DNA of 64,000 bases from Sphingomonas sp. UV9 (GTDB lineage: Bacteria > Pseudomonadota > Alphaproteobacteria > Sphingomonadales > Sphingomonadaceae). The stretch is taken from the NCBI RefSeq assembly GCF_004101245.1, contig NZ_SCIN01000003.1, positions 62,001 through 126,000 on the forward strand, in the 5' to 3' direction. Below are positions 47,628-55,877 of the stretch, piece after piece (positions within the stretch are counted from its first letter, which is position 1; every line of letters starts with the position of its first letter). Made by a program: the position numbers and the translations under genes. The notes beneath the pieces were generated by a model. The model searched no databases and had not been told where the DNA came from. It was given only the letters and a program-made list of their open reading frames with translations.

Positions 47628-48325
47628 CGAACACCACCACCATCGCGACGCTCGACGGCGCCAACGATTTCCATGCCTATCGCGCTACGCCTGCCGGCAC
47701 GCCCAAGGCCGCGATCGTCGTGATCCAGGAGATCTTCGGCGTGAACGCCGGCATCCGCCGGAAATGCGATACGCTCGCCGAGGCCGGCTATCTCGCGATC
47801 GCACCCGACCTGTTCTGGCGGCTCGAACCCGGCATCGAGCTCGATCCCGACATCAAGCCCGAGTTCGATCGCGCGCTCGACCTGATGGGCAAGTTCGACC
47901 AGGACAAGGGTATTGCCGATATCGAGGCGACGATCCGCGCGGCGCGTGCCGAACTGGGTGACGATGCGAAGGTCGGTGTCGTCGGCTACTGCCTCGGCGG
48001 CCGCCTCGCGTTCATGACCGCGGCGCGGACCGATGTCGATGCAAGCGTCGGCTATTACGGGGTCGGCATCGACGGGCTGCTCGGCGAAAAGCACGCGATC
48101 GCACACCCGGTGCTGCTGCATGTTCCCGAGGAGGATCACTTCGTCGACAAGGCCGCGCAGGCGGCGATGCACGCGGGCCTCGACGATCATCCCAAGGTGA
48201 CGATCTACGATTATGCGGGCGAGGATCACGGCTTCGCAACCGAGTTCGGCGAGCGCCGGTCGGATGCGTCGGCTAGGGTGGCGGACGAGCGGACGGCCAA
48301 GTTCTTTGCCGAGAATTTGGCCTAA
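47624..48325 (+). CDS. Dienelactone hydrolase family protein
   Basis: A 233-residue alpha/beta hydrolase. The nucleophile is the cysteine in GYCLGG, with the histidine in EDHGF and an aspartate before it. In aromatic degradation these enzymes open dienelactone, but many genomic copies have other esters as substrate. The start overlaps the upstream gene by four bases. Confidence 0.9.
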   Translation: MTNTTTIATLDGANDFHAYRATPAGTPKAAIVVIQEIFGVNAGIRRKCDTLAEAGYLAIAPDLFWRLEPGIELDPDIKPEFDRALDLMGKFDQDKGIADIEATIRAARAELGDDAKVGVVGYCLGGRLAFMTAARTDVDASVGYYGVGIDGLLGEKHAIAHPVLLHVPEEDHFVDKAAQAAMHAGLDDHPKVTIYDYAGEDHGFATEFGERRSDASARVADERTAKFFAENLA

Positions 48326-48331
48326 CCTACA

Positions 48332-48450
48332 CCGTCACCCCGGACCCTTCGACAAGCTCAGGAGAGCCTCGTTCCGGGGTCCACGGTCCCGCGAACTCAC
48401 CGCCATCGAGCGTGCGGAACGGTGGATGCCGGAACGAGTCCGGCATGACG
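48332..48450. repeat. Paired palindromic repeat, family D
   Basis: CCGTCACCCCGGA opens the element and GCCGGCATGACGG closes it, with an inner TTCCGGGGTCCACGG and GCGGAACGGTGGATGCCGG. A second copy, 50943–51040, shares long stretches. It follows the dienelactone hydrolase stop. Confidence 0.85.
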
Positions 48451-48470
48451 GGGGCGCTGACGTCACGCAT

Positions 48471-48508
48471 GAAAAAGGCCTCGCCGGATGATCCCGGCGA
48501 GGCCTTTT
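48471..48508. terminator. Strong bidirectional terminator
   Basis: AAAAAGGCCTCGCCGG and CCGGCGAGGCCTTTTT form a perfect stem around a six-base loop, with A and T tracts on both sides. It lies between the convergent dienelactone hydrolase and terC genes and can serve both. Confidence 0.9.
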
Positions 48509-48530
48509 TACTATCATTGGCGCGACACGA

Positions 48531-49265
48531 TCACTTGAACAGCGTGATGATCCCCAACGTGTCGGTGGTGCCGGTCCAGCCTTCGTAGATCATCTTGAAC
48601 GCGACCAGGACGATGACTGCCAGGCCGATATAGGCGATCCAGCGATGGCGGTTGATGATGCGCGCGATGAAGTTCGCTGCGAGCCCCATCATCGCGACCG
48701 ACAGCAGCAGGCCGATGACGAGGATGCCGGGATGCTCGCGCGCCGCGCCCGCGACCGCGAGCACGTTGTCGAGGCTCATCGAGACGTCGGCGACCGCGAC
48801 CGCCCAGGCCGCGGCGACGAAGCTCTTGCGCGACTTGATGCCGGAATGCTCATCGCCCTCGATCTCTTCGGAGCCGGGATTATCCGCGCCCTCGCGGATT
48901 TCACGCCAGAATTTCCAGCTGACCCACAGCAGCAACAGGCCGCCCGCGAAGATCAGGCCGACGATGCCCATCAGCCACGTCACGATCAGCGCGAAGAAGA
49001 TGCGCAGCACCAGAGCGGCGCCGATGCCGATCAGGATGACCTTCTTGCGCTGGTCCGCAGGAAGCCCCGCGGCAAGCGCGCCGACGACGATCGCATTGTC
49101 ACCCGCGAGGACGAGATCGATCATCAGGACCGATCCGAACGCGGCGAGCGCCTTGGGATCGCCGAGGTTGGAGAAGTCGGCGACGATGTGCTGCCAGATC
49201 TCCAGCGGCGAGCCGGGTCCGGCGACTTCCGATGCGGCGGCGGCCAGCATGGCGATGATACTCAA
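48531..49265 (-). CDS. TerC family integral membrane protein
   Basis: A 244-residue protein with about seven helices. The two motifs containing conserved acidic residues in membrane, DLVLAGDNAIV and DVSMSLDNVLAV, define the TerC/Alx family, linked to manganese or other metal-ion export. It starts at TTG 49265 after GGGAG at a good distance. The 5' leader folds into a short CGGTG/CACCG hairpin but lacks a recognisable yybP-ykoY riboswitch. Confidence 0.9.
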   Translation of the reverse strand: MSIIAMLAAAASEVAGPGSPLEIWQHIVADFSNLGDPKALAAFGSVLMIDLVLAGDNAIVVGALAAGLPADQRKKVILIGIGAALVLRIFFALIVTWLMGIVGLIFAGGLLLLWVSWKFWREIREGADNPGSEEIEGDEHSGIKSRKSFVAAAWAVAVADVSMSLDNVLAVAGAAREHPGILVIGLLLSVAMMGLAANFIARIINRHRWIAYIGLAVIVLVAFKMIYEGWTGTTDTLGIITLFK

Positions 49266-49336
49266 GATGTCAGCTCCCGGTGACAGGCCACCGCCGGTGC
49301 GCGGGGGTGGCGGATTTCATGGGGTTTAATAGCAAA

Positions 49337-49370
49337 GCGGCACGCGAAAGCCATTGCTCTCGCGTGCCGC
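49337..49370 (-). terminator. Hairpin terminator after rho
   Basis: GCGGCACGCGA and TCGCGTGCCGC form an 11-base perfect stem; on the minus strand it is followed by TTTGCTATT. It is the last of three hairpins between rho and terC. Confidence 0.7.
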
Positions 49371-49390
49371 CTGGTCGGTCTTCTGGGCGG

Positions 49391-49472
49391 ACATGGGCGA
49401 AGCCCATGTCGTCGGTCGGAGCTTCGCCCCGCCGGCCGAACCGGTGCGAGTCCTGCGCCAGCTTGGCGCAGG
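49391..49472 (-). other. Two further hairpins downstream of rho
   Basis: ACATGGGC/GCCCATGT (49391–49409) and CCTGCGCCA/TGGCGCAGG (49452–49472) are perfect stems with three-base loops in the rho 3' region. They may protect the transcript end or assist termination. Confidence 0.5.
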
Positions 49473-49482
49473 CCGCACCCGG

Positions 49483-50739
49483 TTATTGATTCATGGAATC
49501 GAAGAAATTCTCGTTGGTCTTCGAATCCTTCATCTTGTCGAGCAGGAACTCCATCGCGTCGATCGTGCCCATCTGCATCAGGATGCGACGCAGGACCCAC
49601 ATCTTGGAGAGCTTGGCCTTGTCGACCAGCAGCTCTTCCTTGCGCGTGCCCGACTTGCCGACGTCGAGGGCCGGGAAGATGCGCTTGTCCGCCACCTTGC
49701 GATCGAGCACGATTTCCGAGTTGCCGGTGCCCTTGAACTCCTCGAAGATCACCTCGTCCATGCGGCTGCCCGTGTCGATCAGCGCGGTGGCGATGATCGA
49801 GAGCGAACCGCCCTCCTCGATGTTGCGCGCGGCACCGAAGAAGCGCTTCGGACGCTGGAGCGCGTTGGCGTCGACACCACCGGTCAGGACCTTGCCCGAC
49901 GACGGCACCACGGTGTTGTAGGCACGACCCAGACGCGTGATCGAGTCGAGCAGGATCACCACGTCCTTCTTGTGCTCGACCAGGCGCTTGGCCTTTTCGA
50001 TCACCATCTCGGCGACCTGGACGTGGCGCTGCGCGGGTTCGTCGAACGTCGAGCTGACGACCTCGCCCTTCACGCTGCGCTGCATATCGGTGACTTCCTC
50101 GGGACGCTCGTCGATCAGCAGGACGATCAGGAACACCTCGGGGTGATTGTCGGTGATCGCCTTGGCCATGTTCTGCAACATGACCGTCTTGCCGACGCGC
50201 GGCGGCGCGACGATCAGCGTTCGCTGGCCCTTGCCCTGCGGCGAGACGATGTCGATCACCCGCGCCGACTTGTCCTTGACGGTCGGGTCGGCGGGATCGA
50301 GCGTCAGCTTGCTCTCGGGGTAGAGCGGCGTGAGATTGTCGAAATTGACGCGGTGGCGGACGACGTCGGGGTCGTCGAAATTGACGGCCGTGAGCTTCAC
50401 CAGCGAGAAATAGCGCTCGCCATCCTTCGGCCCGCGGATCTCGCCCTCGACCGTGTCACCTGTACGCAGGCCGAACTTCCGCACCTGGTTCGGCGAGATG
50501 TAGATGTCGTCTGGGCCGGCCAAATAGTTCGATTCCGGCGAGCGCAGGAAGCCGAAGCCGTCGGGCAGCACTTCGATCGTGCCGAGCCCCATGATTTGGT
50601 CGCCATTGTCCGCCTGCACCTTCAGGATCGCGAACAACAGGTCCTGCTTGCGCAGCGTCGAGGCGCTCTCGACCCCCAGTTCCTCGGCCAGCTGGACCAG
50701 CTCGGCAGGCTTCTTTTTCTTCAGGTCTTTGAGATGCAT
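49483..50739 (-). CDS. rho: Transcription termination factor Rho
   Basis: A 418-residue hexameric RNA helicase. The N-terminal RNA-binding domain begins [14 protein letters not shown] and includes the cold-shock-like [13 protein letters not shown]. The P-loop is APPRVGKTV (178–186), and the Q- and R-loop regions follow. Length equals the E. coli protein. It is the first of the rho–hemJ–hemE group that flanks the origin in alphaproteobacteria. Confidence 0.98.
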   Translation of the reverse strand: MHLKDLKKKKPAELVQLAEELGVESASTLRKQDLLFAILKVQADNGDQIMGLGTIEVLPDGFGFLRSPESNYLAGPDDIYISPNQVRKFGLRTGDTVEGEIRGPKDGERYFSLVKLTAVNFDDPDVVRHRVNFDNLTPLYPESKLTLDPADPTVKDKSARVIDIVSPQGKGQRTLIVAPPRVGKTVMLQNMAKAITDNHPEVFLIVLLIDERPEEVTDMQRSVKGEVVSSTFDEPAQRHVQVAEMVIEKAKRLVEHKKDVVILLDSITRLGRAYNTVVPSSGKVLTGGVDANALQRPKRFFGAARNIEEGGSLSIIATALIDTGSRMDEVIFEEFKGTGNSEIVLDRKVADKRIFPALDVGKSGTRKEELLVDKAKLSKMWVLRRILMQMGTIDAMEFLLDKMKDSKTNENFFDSMNQ

Positions 50740-51046
50740 GGGGATTTCCGGATACTAATCAACGGGCGAAAGCTCGGTCGGCGGTGCGCTTGGGAAGCGG
50801 AACTGGGCGATACGAGACTGGCAGGAACCCACGACCGGGCAGGACGCCAGGAGGCCGTGTTGCAGGGAGGGGTAGAATTGGGGGGGCGGTTAGTCAAGCG
50901 GGGACGGGAGCCACGATGGTAAGGAGAATCCCCCTCCCCACTCCGTCACCCCGGACTTGTTCCGGGGTCCACGGTCCCGCTCTTTCACGACTATCGAGCG
51001 TGCGGAACGGTGGATGCCGGAACAAGCCCGGCATGACGGGAGGGAT
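50740..51046. other. Intergenic region between hemJ and rho with a family D repeat
   Basis: These 307 bases contain the rho promoter region near 50740–50850, where no clear boxes were recognised, and a family D repeat (50943–51040) just after the hemJ stop on the minus strand. No gene was recognised. Confidence 0.5.
50943..51040. repeat. Paired palindromic repeat, family D
   Basis: CCGTCACCCCGGACTTGTTCC at the left end and AACAAGCCCGGCATGACGGG at the right end (each shown in part) face each other, with the same inner GGTCCACGGTCCCGC and GGAACGGTGGATGCCGG as the copy at 48332–48450. Confidence 0.85.
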
Positions 51047-51508
51047 TTAGAACGGCTTCACGATCGCGAGCACAACAATCAGCGTCACCGCCAGCGCGGG
51101 CACCTCGTTCAACATTCGCAACTGCTTACCAGTCAAGGTCGGCTTTACCGCCGCCAGCTTCTTCGAATAGCCGACCATCCAGCCGTGATAGCCGGTCAGC
51201 AGGAACACCAGCAGCAGCTTGAGGTGCAGCCACCCCAGCCCCGGCGCACCGTCGGCCAGCCCGAGGTTCAGCGCGAGCGCGATCCCCAGCACCCACACCA
51301 CGATCATCGCCGGGGTCAGGATGATGCTGCGGATCTTGCCCTCGCGCTCGACCCAGTTCGCCGCCTCGCCCGCATTGCCGGCCGCCAGCGCCTCCTGGTG
51401 ATAGACGAGGTAGCGCGGCAGCATGAACAGCCCCGCCATCCAGAAGATCACGAAGATCAGATGCGCGGCCTTCACCCAGTCATAGGCTGCCCCGAGAAAA
51501 CCGCTCAT
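51047..51508 (-). CDS. hemJ: Protoporphyrinogen oxidase HemJ
   Basis: A 153-residue inner membrane protein with four helices. The conserved histidines fall in KAAHLIFVIFWMAG and LHLKLLL, and the C-terminal GKQLRMLNEVPAL is diagnostic. It oxidises protoporphyrinogen IX in heme synthesis, two enzymatic steps after the hemE reaction encoded next to it. The ATG overlaps the hemE stop (ATGA). Confidence 0.93.
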   Translation of the reverse strand: MSGFLGAAYDWVKAAHLIFVIFWMAGLFMLPRYLVYHQEALAAGNAGEAANWVEREGKIRSIILTPAMIVVWVLGIALALNLGLADGAPGLGWLHLKLLLVFLLTGYHGWMVGYSKKLAAVKPTLTGKQLRMLNEVPALAVTLIVVLAIVKPF

Positions 51509-52539
51509 GTCGTGCTCCTAACGCGGGCGATCAGCTGCTCGACATGCGCGACGGGCGTGTCGGGCAGGATGCCGTGGCCGAGGTTGAAGATATGCGGTCG
51601 GGTGGGAAATGCCGCCAGGATCCGGTCGATCGCCGCGTCGAGATCAGCACCGCCCGCGATCAACGCGAGCGGATCGAGATTGCCCTGCACCGGCATGTCG
51701 GCGGGCAGCGATGCATCGGCCCAGACCGGATCGACCGTCTCGTCCAGCCCGATCGCATCGACACCCGTCTCACGCGCATAGGCGGGCAGCTTGCCCCCTG
51801 CCCCCTTGGGAAAGCCGATGATCGGCACGCCGGGGCAGCGCGCGTGCAGCCGCGCGACGATCGACGCGGTCGGCGCGATCACCCAGCGTTCGAACTGCGC
51901 CGGCGACAGCGAGCCCGACCAACTGTCGAACAGCTGCACCGCGTCGACGCCAGCCTCGATCTGCCGCGCGAGATATTCGACCGTGTTGTCGACGATCGCA
52001 TCGATGATCGCGCCGAACGCGTCCGGGTCGGCATACGCGAAGCGCCGCGTCTCCGACTGGTCCTTGCTCCCCTTCCCCGCCACCATATAGGTCGCGACCG
52101 TCCAGGGAGAGCCCGCAAAGCCCAGGAACGTCGTCTCGGGCGGCAAGGTTGCGGCGACCCTCGCAACGGTGCCGTAGACCGGCTCCAGGCGGTCGGGAAC
52201 GGCCTGCAACCGATCGAGCGCATGATCGACCAGCGCCGGTTCGAGCCGAGGCCCCTCGCCGACCCCGAAGCTCAGATCCTGGCCAAGCGCCCACGGGATC
52301 ATCAAAATGTCCGAGAACAGGATCGATCCGTCGAACCCGAACCGGCGGATTGGCTGCAACGTCACTTCGGCCGCCGCCTCGGGATCGGTAGCAAGCGCGA
52401 GGAAGCCACCCTTCTCGGCGCGCAGTTCGCGATACTCGGGCAGGTATCGCCCGGCCTGCCGCATGAGCCACAGCGGCGGTACGGTCTGTCGCTCGCCGCG
52501 CAGGGTCGCCAGGAGTTTTTTGGGGGTCGGATCGGTCAG
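51505..52539 (-). CDS. hemE: Uroporphyrinogen decarboxylase, apparently with a CTG start
   Basis: Decarboxylates uroporphyrinogen III in heme synthesis. The first ATG in frame (52464) falls inside the invariant LMRQAGRYLPEY motif and would delete the substrate-binding N-terminus. The frame upstream is open back to tandem TAG stops and encodes good family sequence (TPKKLLATLRGER; VPPLWL). It offers only CTG at 52539 (followed by T-D-P), eight bases after AAGG. From there the protein is 344 residues, normal for HemE. It flanks oriC. Confidence 0.93.
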   Translation of the reverse strand: MTDPTPKKLLATLRGERQTVPPLWLMRQAGRYLPEYRELRAEKGGFLALATDPEAAAEVTLQPIRRFGFDGSILFSDILMIPWALGQDLSFGVGEGPRLEPALVDHALDRLQAVPDRLEPVYGTVARVAATLPPETTFLGFAGSPWTVATYMVAGKGSKDQSETRRFAYADPDAFGAIIDAIVDNTVEYLARQIEAGVDAVQLFDSWSGSLSPAQFERWVIAPTASIVARLHARCPGVPIIGFPKGAGGKLPAYARETGVDAIGLDETVDPVWADASLPADMPVQGNLDPLALIAGGADLDAAIDRILAAFPTRPHIFNLGHGILPDTPVAHVEQLIARVRSTT

Positions 52540-52695
52540 CGGAGCACCCTTCTTCTACTATAAGAAGATTCTAGAAATAGGTTGTTGCAGTGGTTGGGCG
52601 GTTGAACCCGGGACTTATGCTGTGATCCCCGAAATGCCAACAGCTTGACGCCCCGACACCCGCACGAACGCGCTGATTCGATTCAAGGCTCCCCA

Positions 52696-52716
52696 CTATC
52701 CACAGCCTGTGGATAA
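52696..52716. promoter_or_regulatory. Inverted pair of DnaA boxes
   Basis: CTATCCACA (52696–52704, plus) and TGTGGATAA (52708–52716, a perfect TTATCCACA on the minus strand) form a palindrome with arms of nine bases around one centre base. Confidence 0.88.
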
Positions 52717-52738
52717 AATCGATCCCTGTGTGCAGGGA

Positions 52739-52764
52739 TGTGGATAGAATCAGCGTTATCCACG
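52739..52764. promoter_or_regulatory. Two further DnaA boxes
   Basis: TGTGGATAG (52739–52747; CTATCCACA on the minus strand) and TTATCCACG (52756–52764, plus) each differ by one base from the consensus and flank a GANTC site. Confidence 0.8.
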
Positions 52765-52817
52765 GCGTGAGGGTCGCTTGGCGGAGGGGACGAGTTACGC
52801 TAGCCCTTCTCCCCATG

Positions 52818-52826
52818 TTATCCACA
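52818..52826 (+). promoter_or_regulatory. Perfect DnaA box
   Basis: TTATCCACA matches the consensus exactly and lies about 42 bases before the PPSR start codon. Confidence 0.88.
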
Positions 52827-52867
52827 GATCCATTCCGCCCTACCGTCTCGCCGGGGATAAAACGGCG

Positions 52868-53689
52868 ATGATGCGGCTTCACCTTCATCTCCTGTCGGAC
52901 TCGACCGGAGAGACGCTGGAGAACATCGCGAAGGCCGCGCTGGCGCAATATGACGACGTCGAGACCGTCCGTCATTTCTGGCCGATGGTGCGGACCGAGG
53001 CGCATCTCGAACGCATCCTCCAGGAGATAGCGCAGAACCCGGGGCTGGTGATCTTCACGCTGGTGAACCCGGCGACGCGGCGCATCCTTGAGCAACGATG
53101 CCTCGCGCTTGGGCTGCCTGCGGTGGCACCGCTCGATCCGGTCAATGATGCCTTGTCTGGGTTGCTCGGCCAGCAGGCAAAGGCGCGGCCCGGGCGCCAG
53201 CATGTCTTGGACGCGGCGTATTTCGCGCGCGTCGATGCGATCCAGTGGACGATCGCGCATGACGACGGGATCGCGTGGGACGAATGGGAAGAGGCTGATA
53301 TCCTGCTCGCAGGCGTGTCGCGCTCGTCGAAGACGCCGACCTCGATCTATCTCGCCAACCGCGGGTATAAGACGGCGAACATCCCGATCGTCGTCGAGAG
53401 TCCGCCGCCGACGATCCTCTACAAATTGAAGAACCCGCTGATCGTCGGGCTGACCACGAGCGCCGATCGGCTGATCCAGGTGCGGCGCAACCGGTTGCTG
53501 TCGCTCAACCAGCAGCCGGATACCTCCTATGTCGAGGAGGAGGCGGTGATGCGCGAGCTCGCCTTTGCGCGGCGGATGTTCGCGGACAATGGCTGGCCGG
53601 TGATCGACGTCACGCGGCGTTCGATCGAGGAAACCGCGGCGGCGATCATCGCGCTTTGCAATGATCGCCCGTCCGAGGAGGGAGCGTGA
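52868..53689 (+). CDS. Pyruvate phosphate dikinase/PEP synthase regulatory protein (PPSR)
   Basis: A 273-residue bifunctional kinase/pyrophosphorylase that switches PEP synthase or pyruvate phosphate dikinase on and off. It begins MMRLHLHLLSDSTGETLE, and the P-loop-like GVSRSSKTPT is characteristic. Two adjacent ATGs (52868 and 52871) are equally possible. It is the first gene to the right of oriC, the position it has in Caulobacter. Confidence 0.93.
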   Translation: MMRLHLHLLSDSTGETLENIAKAALAQYDDVETVRHFWPMVRTEAHLERILQEIAQNPGLVIFTLVNPATRRILEQRCLALGLPAVAPLDPVNDALSGLLGQQAKARPGRQHVLDAAYFARVDAIQWTIAHDDGIAWDEWEEADILLAGVSRSSKTPTSIYLANRGYKTANIPIVVESPPPTILYKLKNPLIVGLTTSADRLIQVRRNRLLSLNQQPDTSYVEEEAVMRELAFARRMFADNGWPVIDVTRRSIEETAAAIIALCNDRPSEEGA

Positions 53690-54276
53690 GCCTGATCCTC
53701 GCCTCGCAGAGCGCGTCGCGTCGCGCGATGCTGACGGCGGCCGGCGTGCCGTTTGAGGCCACCTTTGCGGCCGTCGACGAGGATGCGGCGAAGGCGGCGT
53801 TGCGCGACCTGTCGCCGCGCGATCTGGCGGACGCGCTGGCACAGCTGAAGGCGTTGAAGGTGTCCGCGCGGATGCCGGGGTATCTGGTGCTCGGCAGCGA
53901 CTCGCTGGTCGCGCTGGAGGATGGCAGTATCCTCGACAAGCCGATCGACCGGGCGGACGCGGCGGCGCATCTCCGGTTGATGTCGGGTAAGCGCCACGAC
54001 CTATGGAGCGCGGCGGTGATCGCCGAGAACGGCCAGGCGATCTGGCGGCATGTCGAGCGCGCGAAGATGCATGTGCGGCCGTTGTCCGAGGCGTTCATCG
54101 AGACGTACCTCGACGCGGAATGGCCGGCGATCGAGGGCTGTGTCGGGTGCTACCGGATCGAGGGACCTGGTGCGCAGCTGTTTGCGAAGATCGAGGGAAG
54201 CCAGTTCACCGTGCTCGGCATGCCGTTGCTCAACGTCCTCGACTTTCTTCGGGTGCGCGGCGAGTTGCCGGCATAA
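53686..54276 (+). CDS. maf: Maf family nucleotide pyrophosphatase
   Basis: A 196-residue house-cleaning NTP pyrophosphatase. LASQSASRRAML and VLGSDSLV are the family motifs. It starts at GTG 53686 overlapping the PPSR stop. Whether it is the dTTP/UTP or the 7-methyl-GTP type was not determined. Confidence 0.9.
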   Translation: MSLILASQSASRRAMLTAAGVPFEATFAAVDEDAAKAALRDLSPRDLADALAQLKALKVSARMPGYLVLGSDSLVALEDGSILDKPIDRADAAAHLRLMSGKRHDLWSAAVIAENGQAIWRHVERAKMHVRPLSEAFIETYLDAEWPAIEGCVGCYRIEGPGAQLFAKIEGSQFTVLGMPLLNVLDFLRVRGELPA

Positions 54277-54300
54277 AGGGTCAGGCCTTCGACCAATATT

Positions 54301-54384
54301 GTCACCCCAGCGAAAGCTGGGGTCTCCCTCGTTGCAGGTCACGCTCGCCACACGGGAATATCCCAGCTTTCTCTGGGATGACGG
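54301..54384. repeat. Paired palindromic repeat, family A
   Basis: GTCACCCCAGCGAAAGCTGGGG faces TCCCAGCTTTCTCTGGGATGACGG (each arm partly shown) across about 35 bases, between maf and aroE. One inner base differs from the other copies. Confidence 0.85.
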
Positions 54385-54471
54385 ACGGGCGGCGGGCTGT
54401 ACGAGACGAACGGCGCTACGTGGCAATCGCGGCGCGATCGACTAGATGCTGTTCTCCCAACGGAGCTTCGA

Positions 54472-55290
54472 ATGACCCCTGTCCGCCCCTATGCCGAAGT
54501 GATCGGCGATCCGATCGCGCAGTCGAAATCGCCGCTGATCCACGGCTTCTGGCTCGACGCGCTCGGGATCGACGCCGAATACCGCCACAAGCACGTTACC
54601 GCCGACGCGCTCCCTGCCTATTTCGCCGAGCGCAAGGCAGACCCCGCGTGGCGCGGGTGCAACATCACGATGCCGCACAAGCTCGCCGCGCTCGACCACG
54701 TTTCCGATCCCGGCAACGTCCGCGGGACGATCGGCGCGATCAACACGGTGTTTCGCAACAAGGCAGGCGACTGTATCGGCACCAACACCGATGCTGCCGG
54801 ATTCTGGGCGCCGATCGACGACCTCGACATCGCCGGCCAGCCGGTGACGGTGATCGGCGCCGGCGGTGCAGCGCGCGCCATCCTGTTCGCGCTGTCGCGG
54901 ATGGGGGTCGGCCCGGTGACGATCCTCAACCGCAATCCATTGAAGGGCGCGGCGTTGCTTTCGACGTTCGGGCTGAAGGGCCAGGCGCTGCCGATCGGCC
55001 CAGCCGCCCCGCCCTCCCGCTTGCTCGTCAACGCCAGTGTGCTCGGCATGTCGGGTCAACCGCCGCTCGATATCGACCTCGGCGCGCTCGATCCCGACTC
55101 GCTGGTCTACGATATCGTCTACTCGCCGCTCGAAACCGGCCTGCTCAAGGCGGCGCGTGCGCGTGACCTGGAAACGGTGGACGGGTTGGAGATGCTGATC
55201 GGCCAGGCGGCGGTGGCATTCGAGATATTGTTCCACGTGGAACCTCCGCGTGACCGTGACGAGGAACTCCGCGCGTTGCTGACCAAATGA
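54472..55290 (+). CDS. aroE: Shikimate dehydrogenase
   Basis: A 272-residue NADP enzyme of aromatic amino acid synthesis. SKSPLIHGFW and NITMPHK (with the catalytic lysine) form the substrate site and GAGGAARAI the nucleotide site. A parS site is embedded near the 3' end, encoding L-F-H-V-E-P. It overlaps coaE by ATGA. Confidence 0.96.
   Translation: MTPVRPYAEVIGDPIAQSKSPLIHGFWLDALGIDAEYRHKHVTADALPAYFAERKADPAWRGCNITMPHKLAALDHVSDPGNVRGTIGAINTVFRNKAGDCIGTNTDAAGFWAPIDDLDIAGQPVTVIGAGGAARAILFALSRMGVGPVTILNRNPLKGAALLSTFGLKGQALPIGPAAPPSRLLVNASVLGMSGQPPLDIDLGALDPDSLVYDIVYSPLETGLLKAARARDLETVDGLEMLIGQAAVAFEILFHVEPPRDRDEELRALLTK
55229..55244. promoter_or_regulatory. parS site inside aroE
   Basis: TGTTCCACGTGGAACC differs from the perfect palindrome only in its last base. 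It is about 2.4 kb to the right of the origin, on the opposite side from the other two. Confidence 0.88.
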
Positions 55291-55862
55291 TCATCGGGCT
55301 GACCGGCTCGATCGGCATGGGCAAATCCGCGGTCGCGGCGATGTTCGCCGACGAAGCGGTCCCCGTGTTCGACGCCGACGCAACCGTCCACCGGTTGCAG
55401 GGTGTCGGCGGTCGACTTGTTCCCGCAATCGCAGCGACGTTTCCCGGAACGACGATCAACGGCGCGGTCGATCGTGCCAGACTCGGCGCGGTGGTGTTCG
55501 GCGATGATGCGGCCATCAAGCGACTCGAAGCAATCGTCCACCCAGCCGTCGGCGAAGAGCGTGCGGCTTTCCTCGCGCACCACGCTGGCAAGCTCGTGGT
55601 GTTCGACGTGCCGCTGCTGTTCGAAACCGGCGGCGACCGCAATGTCGACGTGATCGTCGTCGTTTCCGCAGCCCCCGACGTGCAACGCGAACGCGTGCTC
55701 GCCCGCCCCGGCATGACCGCCGACAAGTTCGCGGCGATCCTCGCCCGCCAGACCCCCGACGCCGAAAAACGCGCGCGCGCCGACCACGTGATCCGCACCG
55801 ATACGAGTTTCGACGAAACCCGCGCGCAAGTCCGTGCGGTGCTTGCACGATATCGAATCTGA
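55287..55862 (+). CDS. coaE: Dephospho-CoA kinase
   Basis: A 191-residue last enzyme of coenzyme A synthesis. The P-loop is GLTGSIGMGKS at the N-terminus and the lid region follows DVPLLFETGG. ATG overlaps the aroE stop. Confidence 0.95.
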   Translation: MIIGLTGSIGMGKSAVAAMFADEAVPVFDADATVHRLQGVGGRLVPAIAATFPGTTINGAVDRARLGAVVFGDDAAIKRLEAIVHPAVGEERAAFLAHHAGKLVVFDVPLLFETGGDRNVDVIVVVSAAPDVQRERVLARPGMTADKFAAILARQTPDAEKRARADHVIRTDTSFDETRAQVRAVLARYRI

Positions 55863-55877
55863 GCCGATACCATAGGC

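Larger units (their letters stand above)
52540..52867. other. oriC: Chromosomal replication origin (oriC)
   Basis: This non-coding region lies between the divergent hemE and PPSR genes, where the Caulobacter origin also lies. It has five DnaA boxes within 52696–52826, an AT-rich candidate unwinding segment at 52551–52588 with a CTTCT..AGAAG inverted repeat, four GANTC sites, and two perfect palindromes (52697–52715 and 52722–52739). Transcription runs away from it on both sides, and the parABS system is close. Confidence 0.9.

Noticed and set aside
49266..49336. yybP-ykoY manganese riboswitch ahead of terC
   Set aside because: The gene family often has one, but the conserved core was not found. 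Only a short CGGTG/CACCG hairpin is visible; a covariance-model search would settle it.
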